64,000 nt of DNA, from assembly GCA_963810915.1 (NCBI GenBank), contig CAWEPH010000001.1, positions 496,001 through 560,000 of the forward strand, given 5' to 3'. Both the position numbers and the translations under genes were made by a program. Of the stretch, positions 17,332-26,479 are shown in pieces; the first letter of the stretch is position 1, and the number at the start of each line of letters is the position of its first letter. The notes beneath the pieces are model-generated. The model made no database searches, was not told the origin of the DNA, and was given only the letters and a program-made list of their open reading frames with translations. The DNA is from JAOUEA01 sp963810915 (GTDB taxonomy: Bacteria > Actinomycetota > UBA4738 > HRBIN12).

Positions 17332-18081
17332 ATGTCCGGCCATTCCAAATGGGCCACCATCAAGCGGAAGAAGGAAGCGACCGACGCCAAGCGGTCGAAC
17401 ATGTACGCGAAGCTCCTGCGCGCGGTGGAGGTCGCCGCGCGTGAGGGCGGCGGCAACGTCGAGGGCAACATGACGCTCGCCTCGGCCGTGGAGAAGGCGA
17501 AGAGCTTCTCGGTGCCCAACGACAACATCGAGCGCGCCATCAAGCGGGGCACGGGAGAGGACAACGCGGGCGCGAAGTACGAGGAGGTCGTGTACGAGGG
17601 CTACGCGCCGGGAGGCATCGCGCTGCTGATCGAAGCACTCACGGACAACCGGAACCGCACGGCGCAGGAGGTGCGCCACGCCTTCACGCGCAACGGCGGG
17701 AACCTCGGCGAGACCGGCAGCGTCGCATGGCAGTTCCAGCGCAAGGGGCTGATCGTGGTGGAGAAGGCGGTGGCCCCCGACGAGGAGCGACTGCTGGAGC
17801 TCGCGCTCGAGGCGGGCGCGGAAGACCTCCGCGATGCAGAGAGCTCCTGGGACATCGTGACCGAGCCGCAGGCGATGAAGACGGTGCGTCGCAGCCTCGA
17901 CGAGGCCGGCGTTCCGGTCGACACCGCGGAGCTGACGATGCTCCCGCAGAATTCGGTGCCCGTGGACGGGGGAGAGGCCAAGCAGGTCCTGAACCTCATC
18001 GAGGCGCTCGACGACCTCGACGACATCCAGGCCGTCTACGCGAACTTCGACATCCCCGAAGAGGTCATGGCCTCCCTCTGA
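17332..18081 (+). CDS. yebC: YebC/PmpR family translation or transcription factor (249 aa)
   Basis: Highly conserved family start SGHSKWATIKRKKEATDAKR, then NDNIERAIKRGTGE and YEGYAPGGIALLIEALTDNRNRT, with the acidic C-terminal end. YebC proteins bind DNA in some bacteria and have been linked to ribosome stalling relief at proline stretches in others. Its place after pdxT and before ruvC is conserved in actinobacteria; here the Asp-box protein gene separates it from ruvC. Confidence 0.96.
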   Translation: MSGHSKWATIKRKKEATDAKRSNMYAKLLRAVEVAAREGGGNVEGNMTLASAVEKAKSFSVPNDNIERAIKRGTGEDNAGAKYEEVVYEGYAPGGIALLIEALTDNRNRTAQEVRHAFTRNGGNLGETGSVAWQFQRKGLIVVEKAVAPDEERLLELALEAGAEDLRDAESSWDIVTEPQAMKTVRRSLDEAGVPVDTAELTMLPQNSVPVDGGEAKQVLNLIEALDDLDDIQAVYANFDIPEEVMASL

Positions 18082-18143
18082 GCGACGGCAGACCCCCGAA
18101 GATTTAGCCCATCGGCCGATTGCGTTCCGGCCGGCGAACGACC

Positions 18144-18149
18144 TAGGGT
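18144..18149 (+). promoter_or_regulatory. Candidate -10 box (TAGGGT) for the Asp-box protein
   Basis: TAGGGT 35 bases before the ATG, followed by a GGGAGGGG ribosome-binding site. The hexamer recurs at 1719 and 51816 in the same role. Confidence 0.35.
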
Positions 18150-18184
18150 TTCCGCCGTACGCACTCACGGGAGGGGTATTCCGC

Positions 18185-20750
18185 ATGGCCCAACGCAGTG
18201 TGAGACGTGCGCGCCTATTCGTGGCGTCGCTCGCAGTGGTAGGCATGGTGGCAGCGGCCGCAGTCCCCGGACTGGCGGCCGGTTCGCGTTCCGGGACGCT
18301 CAAGCGTTCCTCGACGCTCGAGCGCAGCTCACAGCGGGAGATCGCCTCCAACGCGACGGCCAAGGAGGCCGACGGCGGCGACGCCGAGGGCGCCGCGGAG
18401 ATCCAGGAGGGAGCCAACCAGTGGGCCGAGCCGCGGTTCGGTCCTCCGGGGGCGCTCCGCCATGCCGTGGCCGACGCGCGACGCCTCCCCGTGGTGGGTG
18501 GCCCATGGTCTGAGGTGACCACGAAGCCCTACAACGCCGATGACCTGAACTTCGCCGACCCGATCATCTCCAACTCCGGCGGCGGCGGGCCCGGCCCCGG
18601 TTGGGTGACCGGACGCATGACGGCGCTGGCGCTCGACGGGGACACGGTCTTCGCCGGCGGCGCGGACGGGGGCGTGTGGCGTTCAACCGACGGCGGCGAC
18701 CACTGGACCCCACTCACGGACTTCCTGCCCACCACGTCGATCGGGTCGCTCGCGGTGAACCCGGCCGATCACTCGGTCTGGGTCGGGCACCGGCGAGTCC
18801 AACACCTCCTCCGACAGCTTCATGGGCATGGGTGTGTACCGCTCCACCGACGACGGCGACACGTGGAAGCACGTCGGCGGCACGGAGATCGATCACCAGA
18901 TGATCGGCCACCTCACCTTCGACGGCGAGGGCAAGCTCTACGCCGCCGCCAGCAACGGCGTCTGGCGCCGCGGCGCCGGCGGTTCCCTGAACAAGAAGTG
19001 GGACCTCGTCCTGCGCCCCGGTACGCCGGGACCGTACGGGTTCACCTTCGCCAACGACGTGCAGGTGAAGCCGCACACCAACGGCAAGACCGTCATCGCG
19101 AACGTCGCGTGGCGCGGTGGTTACACCGACTACAACGGGTTCTACGAGTCCACCGACGGCGGCAACACGTGGCACATGGTGCAGACGAAGGGGATCAAGG
19201 CGGCGGAGATCGGCCGCTCCAGCTTCGCCTACGCCTCCAACGGACGCCTGTACGCGGTGGTCGAATCGATCCACAAGTACCTGTTCAACCCCGAGACGGC
19301 GTTGATGGGCGTCTACTTCTCGCCGTCCGGCAACGTCGCGGGCCCGTGGCGCCTGGGTGCGGGCTCCAAGGAGCTCGGCAACTCCCCGAACAACGCGCTC
19401 GGGTTCGGGTTCGGGTACTCCCCGGGCATCCAGACCTGGTACGACCAGCTGATCGGCGTCGACCCCAACCGGCCCAACCACGTGTACCTGGGCCTCGAGG
19501 AGGTCTTCGAGTCGACGAACGGCGGGCAGCGCTGGGTGACGGTCGGGCCCTACTGGAACTTCGGCCTGGACTGCTACGTGACGGGCGGTCCCACGAACTG
19601 TCCGCCGACCACGCACCCCGACCAGCACGCGATCGCCTTCGGTGGCGGGCGGGTCTGGCTCGGCAACGACGGCGGGATCTACAGCCGTGGGCTGCGCGGT
19701 GACTCGTGGTCGAGCCACAACGCCGACCTCCGCACGTTGCAGTACTACTACGGCGGCGTCGGGGCGCTCAACGGCGGCGCGCTCGGCTACTGGGGCGGCC
19801 TGCAGGACAACGGCGGATCGTTCCTGCGCACGAACACGTCGACGATGGTCTCGCCGTTCGGCGGGGACGGCGGCGACGTGATCGTCGATCCGAACAACGC
19901 CAACCGGACGGTCCAGGAGTACGTGGGCCTGGACATGTTCCTGACCACGAACGGTGGTCGCTCGGACGGCTCGACGCTCGCCTGGCGCGAGATCAGCCCG
20001 GCCTGCGGCGCGTTCACCTATACGCCGAACCCGTGCGACCCGAGCCCGCGGTTCATCGCGCCGTTCACGGCCGACGTGAACGACGTGAACGGTCACTGGG
20101 TGGCGGGCGGCCGGTACGTGTGGGACTCCACCAAAGGTTGGGGCACGCACTGCTCCGCCTCGGCATGCGACTGGAAGATCGTGCACGACACCGGCGAGGC
20201 CAGCTCGATCACGGCCCTGGCCGTGAACGGGTCAACCACGTACGCGGGCTACTGCGGTAATGGCTGCAACCCGTCGGACGTCTTCTACGCCGGGATCGAC
20301 ACGAACTACGGAGGCACGTGGCACACGGTGGCCGGGCCCGGGATGCACAACGGCGGCGACCAGCTGCCGCAGCGCGTGATCGCCAACATGGTGGTCGATC
20401 CCGCCGACGCGGGGCACGTCTACGCCATCTACAGCGGGTACTCCCGCCGGTGGATCCCGGGCGGCGGCGTGGGCCACGTTTTCGAGTCCAAGAACGGCGG
20501 AGCGACGTGGAGGGATATCAGCGGCAACCTGCCGGACGCACCGGGCGACGACCTGGTGATGGCAGGCGGGAAGCTCGTTCTCTCCATGGACGTCGGCGTG
20601 TTCGTCACCTCTGAGAACGCGCCCGGCACGTGGTCGCGATACGGGAGCGCGCTGCCGCACGCCGTTCCGAACGACCTGTTCACCACGCCGGACGGCGACA
20701 TCGTGACCGCCACGCACGGTCGCGGGATGTGGCAGATCGGAGCCCCGTAA
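18185..20750 (+). CDS. Secreted Asp-box repeat protein, VPS10/sialidase-like beta-propeller (about 854 aa, one frameshift)
   Basis: A signal peptide (RARLFVASLAVVGMVAAAAV, cut near GLAAG) precedes a large propeller. Asp-box turns of the form S-x-D/N-G-G-x-x-W are seen as STDGGDHW, STDDGDTW, STDGGNTW, STNGGQRW and SKNGGATW. These define BNR/sortilin-type propellers; no sialidase catalytic arginine triad is evident to me, so an enzymatic role is not claimed. The reading frame shifts at 18785-18787, where one extra G in GTCGGGCACC breaks VWVGTGESNTSSDSF. It lies between yebC and ruvC and is followed by a strong terminator, so it is probably its own transcription unit. Confidence 0.8.
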
Positions 20751-20769
20751 GGCCCGATCGCCGGCAGCG

Positions 20770-20828
20770 CCGAGGCCCTTCGCCCGGGGAACAGGATCGC
20801 CGTTCCCCCCCGGGGCGGAGGGCCTCGG
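20770..20828 (+). terminator. Strong long-stem terminator
   Basis: CCGAGGCCCT at 20770-20779 pairs with AGGGCCTCGG at 20819-20828, and the stem continues inward through CGCCCGGGGAAC and GTTCC...CCCGGGGCG to a loop of about nine bases. It ends the Asp-box gene 20 bases after its TAA and insulates ruvC. No long U tract follows. Confidence 0.75.
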
Positions 20829-20890
20829 TTCGTTCGCTCCAACGTCTCGAGGCCGAGCAAGCGGTCGTTGCCCCCGGCCGTCGGGGCCCA

Positions 20891-20896
20891 TACACT
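20891..20896 (+). promoter_or_regulatory. Candidate -10 box for ruvC
   Basis: TACACT ten bases before the ATG of ruvC; same hexamer as before pdxS and rel. Confidence 0.4.
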
Positions 20897-20906
20897 CGGC
20901 GAACGG

Positions 20907-21467
20907 ATGTTCGATGATCTCGTGCTCGGTGTGGATCCCGGCGTGGCGCGTCTCGGCCTCGCCGTGGTCGGCCGGCGCGGCCGCACGGCCGTCGCTCGTG
21001 TGGAGCGACACCGTGCGGACGTCCGCAGGATCTCGACGAGGCCGAACGGCTGGGGATGCTGGCCGCAGCGGTGCGGGTGGCCATCGCGGCGCACGCGCCC
21101 GGCTCGGTAGCGGTGGAGCGCGTGGCGTTCAACCGGAACCAGGTGAGCGCCCTCACGGTCGCGCGCGCGACGGGGGCGGTGATGGTGGTGGCGGCGGAGG
21201 CCGGTCTCGCGGTCGATGAGTACAGCCCGACCCAGGTCAAGGACGCCGTGACCGGGATGGGCAACGCCGACAAGGCCCAGGTCCATCGGGCCCTCGTGCG
21301 CGTGCACGGGCTCCGCGACGTGCCGGAACAGCCGGACGCGGCCGACGCCGTCGCCGTCGCCCTCACCCATCTCACCGGGGCGCGATCGCGCGCCGCCGCG
21401 CGTGCGGGATCGCGCGCAGCCGCGCGTGCGGGATCGCGCGCCGCCGCGCGCTCGGGGGCGTCGATGA
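20907..21467 (+). CDS. ruvC: Holliday junction resolvase RuvC (two or three frameshifts; repeat tail)
   Basis: Endonuclease that cuts Holliday junctions bound by RuvAB. The N terminus LVLGVDPGVARLGLAVVG carries the first catalytic Asp, VERVAFNRNQVSA the Glu, and DAADAVAVALTHL the late acidic residues. Two extra bases are needed to join these: one between 20970 and 20993, one in GGATCTC at 21028-21034 (restoring AGLDEAERLGMLAA). The C terminus runs into three 24-base repeats. As read, it continues in frame into ruvA with no stop; a further extra base in GGGG near 21377 would instead end ruvC at TGA 21465-21467, an ATGA overlap with ruvA. I favour the latter. Confidence 0.85.
21384..21455 (+). 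repeat. Three tandem 24-bp repeats at the ruvC-ruvA junction
   Basis: Three head-to-tail copies of a 24-base unit beginning GATCGCGCGC and ending in CGG, differing at one to two positions. They encode an eight-residue Ala/Arg/Ser repeat in one frame and an Arg/Pro repeat in another. No stop occurs in the frame shared with ruvA. Confidence 0.9.
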
Positions 21468-22032
21468 TCTCCTTCCTCGAAGGCGAGGTCGTCGAGAAAG
21501 GCGCCAACCGAACGGTGCTGAACGTGGCGGGCGTGGGCTACGAGGTGCTGGTGCCCTCCTCGGTCGTGGGCAAGCTCCCCGCGGCCGGGAAGCGCGTCCG
21601 CGTGCACACCCGCATGGTCGTGCGTGACGACGCCATGACGCTGTACGGCTTCACCACCACGGACGAGCGGACCCTGTTCGATCTGCTCACCGGCGTGTCC
21701 GGCGTGGGTCCGAAGGTGGCGCTCTCCTTCCTCTCGGCCCTGACGCCGGACGCCCTCCGCCGCGCGGTGGTGGCCGGGCGACGACGCCGCCCTCACGGTC
21801 GTGCCGGGCGTCGGCAAGAAGGTGGCCCAGCGCGTCGTGCTCGATCTGCGGGACAAGCTCGGCGGCGAGGGCATCGTGCTCGTGGAGGGGCCGCTCGCGG
21901 AGACGCGCGAGGCCCTGATCGCGCTCGGGCTCACGCCCGGCCGAGGCCGGCGACGCACTCTCCGGTGTCGAGTCGGACGACCGCCCGGTCGAGGATCTGC
22001 TGCGCGCGGCGCTCCAGAAGGTCGGGCGCTGA
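21464..22032 (+). CDS. ruvA: Holliday junction branch-migration protein RuvA (about 188 aa, two frameshifts)
   Basis: Tetrameric junction-binding subunit of RuvAB. MISFLEGEVVEKGANRTVLNV begins the OB domain, LLTGVSGVGPKVALSFLS and VVPGVGKKVAQRVVLDLRDK are the two helix-hairpin-helix motifs, and the short C-terminal domain that contacts RuvB ends VEDLLRAALQKVGR. One extra G at 21776-21778 (GCCGGGCGAC) and one at 21939-21940 (CCCGGCCGAG) split the frame; correction restores both motifs. ATG 21464; ruvB starts two bases after the stop. Confidence 0.9.
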
Positions 22033-22034
22033 GG

Positions 22035-23082
22035 ATGGACGACGACCGTCTGATCGAGGCCGCGGCCGTGGATCCCGAGGACCGGGAGTTCGACGTCGCC
22101 CTGCGACCCACGACCCTCGCGGACTTCGTGGGGCAGGAACGCGTGAAGGAGCAACTCCAGCTGTTGATCGACGGCGCGCGGCGCCGCGGTGAGTCGGTGG
22201 ACCACCTGCTCTTCAGCGGGCCTCCCGGCTTGGGCAAGACCACGCTCGCCCAGATCGTGGCCAACGCGATGGAGGCCGGGTTCCAGCCCACCTCGGGTCC
22301 CGCGCTCGACCGCCCGAGCGACCTCGCGGCGATCCTCACCAATCTCGAGGACGGCGACGTGCTCTTCGTGGACGAGATCCACCGGATGCCCCGCCAGGTC
22401 GAGGAGGTGCTCTATCCGGCGCTCGAGGACTTCAACCTCGACGTCGTGCTGGGCAAGGGTCCGACGGCCCGCTCGATCCGCCTCGAGCTGCCGCGGTTCA
22501 CGCTGGTCGGCGCCACGACACGGCCCGGGGCGCATCACCCTGCCGCTGCGAGAGCGCTTCGGCTTCTCCCCGCGTCTCGACTACTACTCGGTGCAGGAGC
22601 TGACGCAGATCGTGGGCCGGTCCGCCGGCATCCTCGAGGTGCGCACCGACGAGGAGGGAGCGCTCGAGATCGCGCGCCGCGCTCGCGGGACCCCTCGGAT
22701 CGCCAACCGGCTCCTGCGCAGGGTGCGCGACTTCGCCGAGGTGCGGCACGAGGGAGCCATCACGGGCGCGATCGCGCGCGACGGCCTCGCCGTGTTCGAG
22801 GTGGACGAGGAGGGACTGGATCGGCTGGATCACGCCATCCTGCGGAGCCTGGTGGAGAAGTTCGGCGGGGGCCCGGTGGGGCTCTCCACGCTCGCGGCCG
22901 CGGTGGGGGAGGAGACCGACACGGTCGAGGACGTGGTGGAGCCGTTCCTGCTCCAGCTCGGGTTCCTCAAACGGACCCCGCGGGGCCGGGTCGCCACGGA
23001 GCGGGCCTACCGCCACCTCGGGCATCACGGCGCCCGGCGCGCTGCCTCTGTAGCCGCCTCCAGGGCCAGGCCCGGCTTGTAG
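22035..23082 (+). CDS. ruvB: Holliday junction helicase RuvB (about 348 aa, one frameshift)
   Basis: AAA+ motor of branch migration. It has the family block RPTTLADFVGQERVKEQL, Walker A GPPGLGKTTLAQ near residue 66, Walker B VLFVDEIHR near 113, sensor GATTR near 163, arginine-finger region GTPRIANRLLRRVRDF, and the winged-helix end LGFLKRTPRGRVATERAY. One extra G in GGGG at 22527-22530 breaks TTRPGRITLPLRERFGF. The family usually has AGLLT where this protein has PGRIT. Confidence 0.93.
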
Positions 23083-23085
23083 ACT
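23080..23085 (+). promoter_or_regulatory. Candidate -10 box for yajC overlapping the ruvB stop
   Basis: TAGACT includes the ruvB stop codon TAG and lies 34 bases before the yajC ATG; the same hexamer serves alaS at 36974. Confidence 0.35.
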
Positions 23086-23119
23086 CCCAGGTCGCATCGA
23101 CTTCCGAAGGACGTGACCC

Positions 23120-23539
23120 ATGTTCCAGCTCATCGCTCAATCCAGCGGCGGCAACAGCGCGGCCGGGCTCCTCATCCCCTTCATCCTGCTGGGAGGCCTC
23201 TTCTACTTCATGATCCTGCGTCCGCAGCAGCGCCGCCAGCGCGCGCAGCAGGAGCTGATCAACACCATCTCCGAAGGCGACGAGATCATCACGACCGCGG
23301 GCATCTACGGGGTCGTGATGGGCATCGACGATGAGGAGGGCACGGTCACCGTCGCGATCGCTCCCGGCACGGAGATCAAGCTGCTGCGCGCCGGGATCGG
23401 CCGGCGCGTGACGGTCGACGAGGACTACGAGGAGGACTACGACGAGGACCCGGTCGAGGATCAGGACGACGAGCAGGACGCCGGCGACGAGGACACCTCC
23501 GATGGCCCGGACCAGCCGGGCCAGATCAAGGAGCTGTGA
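23120..23539 (+). CDS. yajC: Preprotein translocase subunit YajC (139 aa)
   Basis: Accessory subunit of the Sec translocon. A single membrane helix (AAGLLIPFILLGGLFYFMIL) is followed by the diagnostic RPQQRRQRAQQELINTISEGDEIITTAGIYG and a small beta domain. The C terminus is a long acidic tail rich in Asp and Glu. GTGA overlap with the HD gene places yajC, HD, secD and secF in one translationally coupled operon. Confidence 0.95.
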   Translation: MFQLIAQSSGGNSAAGLLIPFILLGGLFYFMILRPQQRRQRAQQELINTISEGDEIITTAGIYGVVMGIDDEEGTVTVAIAPGTEIKLLRAGIGRRVTVDEDYEEDYDEDPVEDQDDEQDAGDEDTSDGPDQPGQIKEL

Positions 23540-24263
23540 GCATCTCCGAGCCGCTCGACCCCCGGGAGACCGACACCGCGGACCCGGTGCCACCGGCCGC
23601 CCTGCCCGGCGTCACCCTCGAGGACGTCCAGGCGAACGAGGAGCTCTCGCTCTACATCGCCTCCGCAGACCGCGTGATGGAGGCCATGGGGTACACGGAG
23701 CACGGGTTCCGCCACGCCAACCTGGTGGCCAAGATCGCCTATCAGGTGCTGGCCCGCCTCGAGTTCTCCGATCGTGACGCCACCTCGCGTGCGTGGCCGG
23801 CTACCTGCACGACGTGGGCAACGCCCTGGCACGCGATGCGCACGGCCAGACGGGCGCGATCCTCACGTATCAAGCACTCCGCGACTCGGTTCCCGCGCCC
23901 GACCTGATGCCGATCATGGCGGCGATCGCCAACCACGAGGAGACCGAGGGGACGGCCGTCTCCGCGATCTCCGCGGCGGTGATCCTGGCGGACAAGTCGG
24001 ACGTCCACCGCAGCCGGGTACGCAAGTCGGGACAGATCGCGTTCGACATCCACGATCGCGTGAACCATGCCGTCGAACAGTCGTTCCTACGGGTAGACTC
24101 CGGTGCCCGTACCGTCAGCCTCGAGCTGACCATCGATACGCAGATCAGCCAGGTCATGGAGTACTTCGAGATCTTCCTCGGTCGTATGCAGATGTGCCGG
24201 CACGCCGCTGAGTGCCTGGATGCGCGCTTCCGCCTGGTCATCAACGGGGCGGAGTTGGCGTGA
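23536..24263 (+). CDS. HD-domain phosphohydrolase (about 242 aa, one frameshift)
   Basis: Metal-dependent phosphohydrolase of the HD superfamily. Ligand candidates are His in HGFRHANLVAKI, the HD pair in AGYLHDVGNALARD, His in AIANHEETEG and Asp in VILADKSDVHR. A C-terminal region (VSLELTIDTQISQVMEYFEIF) has no domain I recognise. One C is missing at 23783-23784: adding it restores RDATLACVAGYLHD. It overlaps both yajC and secD by four bases. Substrate is unknown; being coupled to the Sec genes is suggestive of a link to secretion or nucleotide signalling. Confidence 0.8.
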
Positions 24264-26479
24264 AGCGCACCCGCGGCCTGTGGGCCAGCATCATCCTCGT
24301 GGGCGTCCTCGTGGTCGCATCGCTCGTCGGGTTCGCCACGGGGTCCCTCCAACCCAAGCTCGGGCCTCGACCTCCAGGGCGGCGTCTCGGTGATCCTCCA
24401 GGCGCCCCAGGGCACGCCCAAGGACGTCATGGATCAGGCGCTCGAGAACATCCGCAACCGCGTGGACGCGTTCGGTGTCGGCGAGCCGCAGATCGCGGTC
24501 TCGGGCACCACGATCGACGTGCAGATCCCCGGTGGCGCCAACGGGACCGTCGAGGAACGGCCGAAGCTGCAGTACTGCCTGGTGGGGAGCGAGGGGACCA
24601 ACTACGGATGCGCGGACGAGCAGGCCACGGTGCAGAAGGCGCTCGGAGAGCTCGCGGTCGTGCCCGGTCGTCTCGCAGGTCTGCCTCAACGACCCGGACG
24701 GCAAGCAGCTCGCCTGCTACGCGAGCCAGACCGACGCCGACATCGCCAAGGCATCGCTGACCGTCGAGCCGAAGGCCGCAGCGAGCCCCAGCGCCTCCGC
24801 CTCGTCGTCCGCCTCGCCGACGGAGGCGCCCTCCGCCACCTCCGGCGAGTACTGCCTCGTCGACACGACCGGAGCGCAGCTGGCGTGCTACCCCTCCCAG
24901 GCCGCGGCGCAGACGGCGCAGAAGGGCCTCACCACGGAGGTGGCCCTCACGAAGTACTGCATCACCGGCGACACAACCTCGACCAGCACGCCGTCCGCGA
25001 CGCCGACCCCCTCGGCGAGCGCCACGCCGTCGGCGGGCAAGGCCAAGAAGTCGCCGACCCCTTCGGCGACCGCCGTCCCCGCCTCCCCAACCGTCGGCAT
25101 ACTCGGAGCTCAACCAGGACGGGGCCACGACCCTGCCCTGCGGCCTCTCCTCGAAGGCGACCGCCGAGGCCGCCCTGAAGGCGATCACCGTCGCGCAAGG
25201 AGGACACCGAGTACTGCGTCGTGAGCTCCGCGGGCCAGGACCTCGGGTGCTACATCACGAGGGCCGCCGCGGAGACGAAGCAGCGCGAGACCGGCCAGGA
25301 CCGGCTGCTGGCGGTGATCGGGAAGACCGCCCGCCTCGAACAGCGGCAGGTGCTGTCGCACGATCCCGCAAGGCGATCCATCGTTCGACACCACGACCGT
25401 GACCTGCGGCACCACCCGGAACAGGCGACGCCCGCCTGCAGCTTCCAGGCGCTCGCGGACAAGGACGTGGTGTACCTGGACAAGGCCGGCACCACGAAGT
25501 ACCGGCTCGGCCCCGTCGTGATCAGCGGCGACCAGGTCACGAAGGCGACAGCGCGGTGCTGAGCGGCGGCACCCAGACGCAGGTCCTGCACCGAGTGGGT
25601 CGTGAACTTCGAGCTCGACGGGGCGGGCGCGAAGGCGTTCGCCGACCTCACGACCCGAGTTCGCGACAGCTGCCCCAGACCGGACCCGCAGAAGCGCATC
25701 GCGATCGTCGTCGACCGCCAGATCATCTCCGCGCCGGCGGTGCAGGGCCCGATCACGGGCGGCAGCGGTCAGATCAGCGGGGGGTTCTCGGAGCAGGAGG
25801 CGAAGGACCTCGCCACCGTGCTGAACGCCGGTGCGCTGCCCGGTGGACCTGAACGTCCAGTCGGTCACGACGATCAGCCCGACCCTCGGCAGCGAGTCGC
25901 TGAAGCAGGGCATCATCGCCGGGCTGATCGGCCTGCTCCTGCTCTTCATCGTACATGCTCTTCTACTACCGGCTGCTCGGCATCGTGGCGATCCTCGGGA
26001 TGTCGATCTGGGCGATCCTGGCGATGGCGCTGGTGGCGCTCGCCGGCAGCACCTTCGGCTACGCGATGACCCTCGCCGGCGTCGCGGGTCTCGTGATCTC
26101 GCTCGGCGTGACCGCCGACTCCTACATCGTGTTCTTCGAGCGATTGAAGGATGAGGTGCGCTCCGGGAAGTCGCCGCGCTCGGCCGTGCAGCCCGCGTTC
26201 AAGCGGGCGTACCGCACGATCGTGGCGGCCGACACGGTCACGGGGATCGCCGCGGTGGTGCTGTACCTCACCGCGGTCAGCTCCGTCCGCGGCTTCGCAC
26301 TCACCCTCGGCGTCGCCACCCTGCTCGACCTGTTCGTCGTGTACTTCTTCAAGCGGCCAACGGTGTTCCTGATCGCGCGGAACGACCGCCTCGTGAACAT
26401 GCACGGGTTCGGCCTCACGAGCGGCATCGCCGGCGAGGCCGAGCCCGAGGACGCCATCGCCGTCGGGAGCGGGGCATGA
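24260..26479 (+). CDS. secD: Protein translocase subunit SecD with large cysteine-rich insertion (about 737 aa, ten frameshifts)
   Basis: Proton-driven subunit that pulls exported proteins through SecYEG. An N-terminal membrane helix precedes GLDLQGGVSVILQAP; the first extracytoplasmic domain resumes at VIGKTARLEQRQVL, then VVNFELDGAGAKAFADLTTR and ALPVDLNVQS, and the membrane domain GSESLKQGIIAGLIGLL onward. Between about 24570 and 25300 lies an insertion of some 220 residues with repeated YCLV...LxCYxS modules and Ser/Pro/Thr linkers, unlike typical SecD. Breaks: extra base near 24365, 24667, 25095, 25196, 25368, 25583, 25843, 25953; missing base near 25416 and 25546. The identity is certain, the exact insert sequence less so. 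Confidence 0.9.

Noticed and set aside
21384..21455. CRISPR-like array
   Set aside because: Repeats are directly adjacent with no spacers, only three copies, and coding.
24260..26479. secD as a true pseudogene
   Set aside because: Ten indels would suggest decay, but there are no in-frame nonsense changes or missing blocks, every correction restores conserved SecD sequence, and secF and yajC around it are otherwise sound. Error is more likely.
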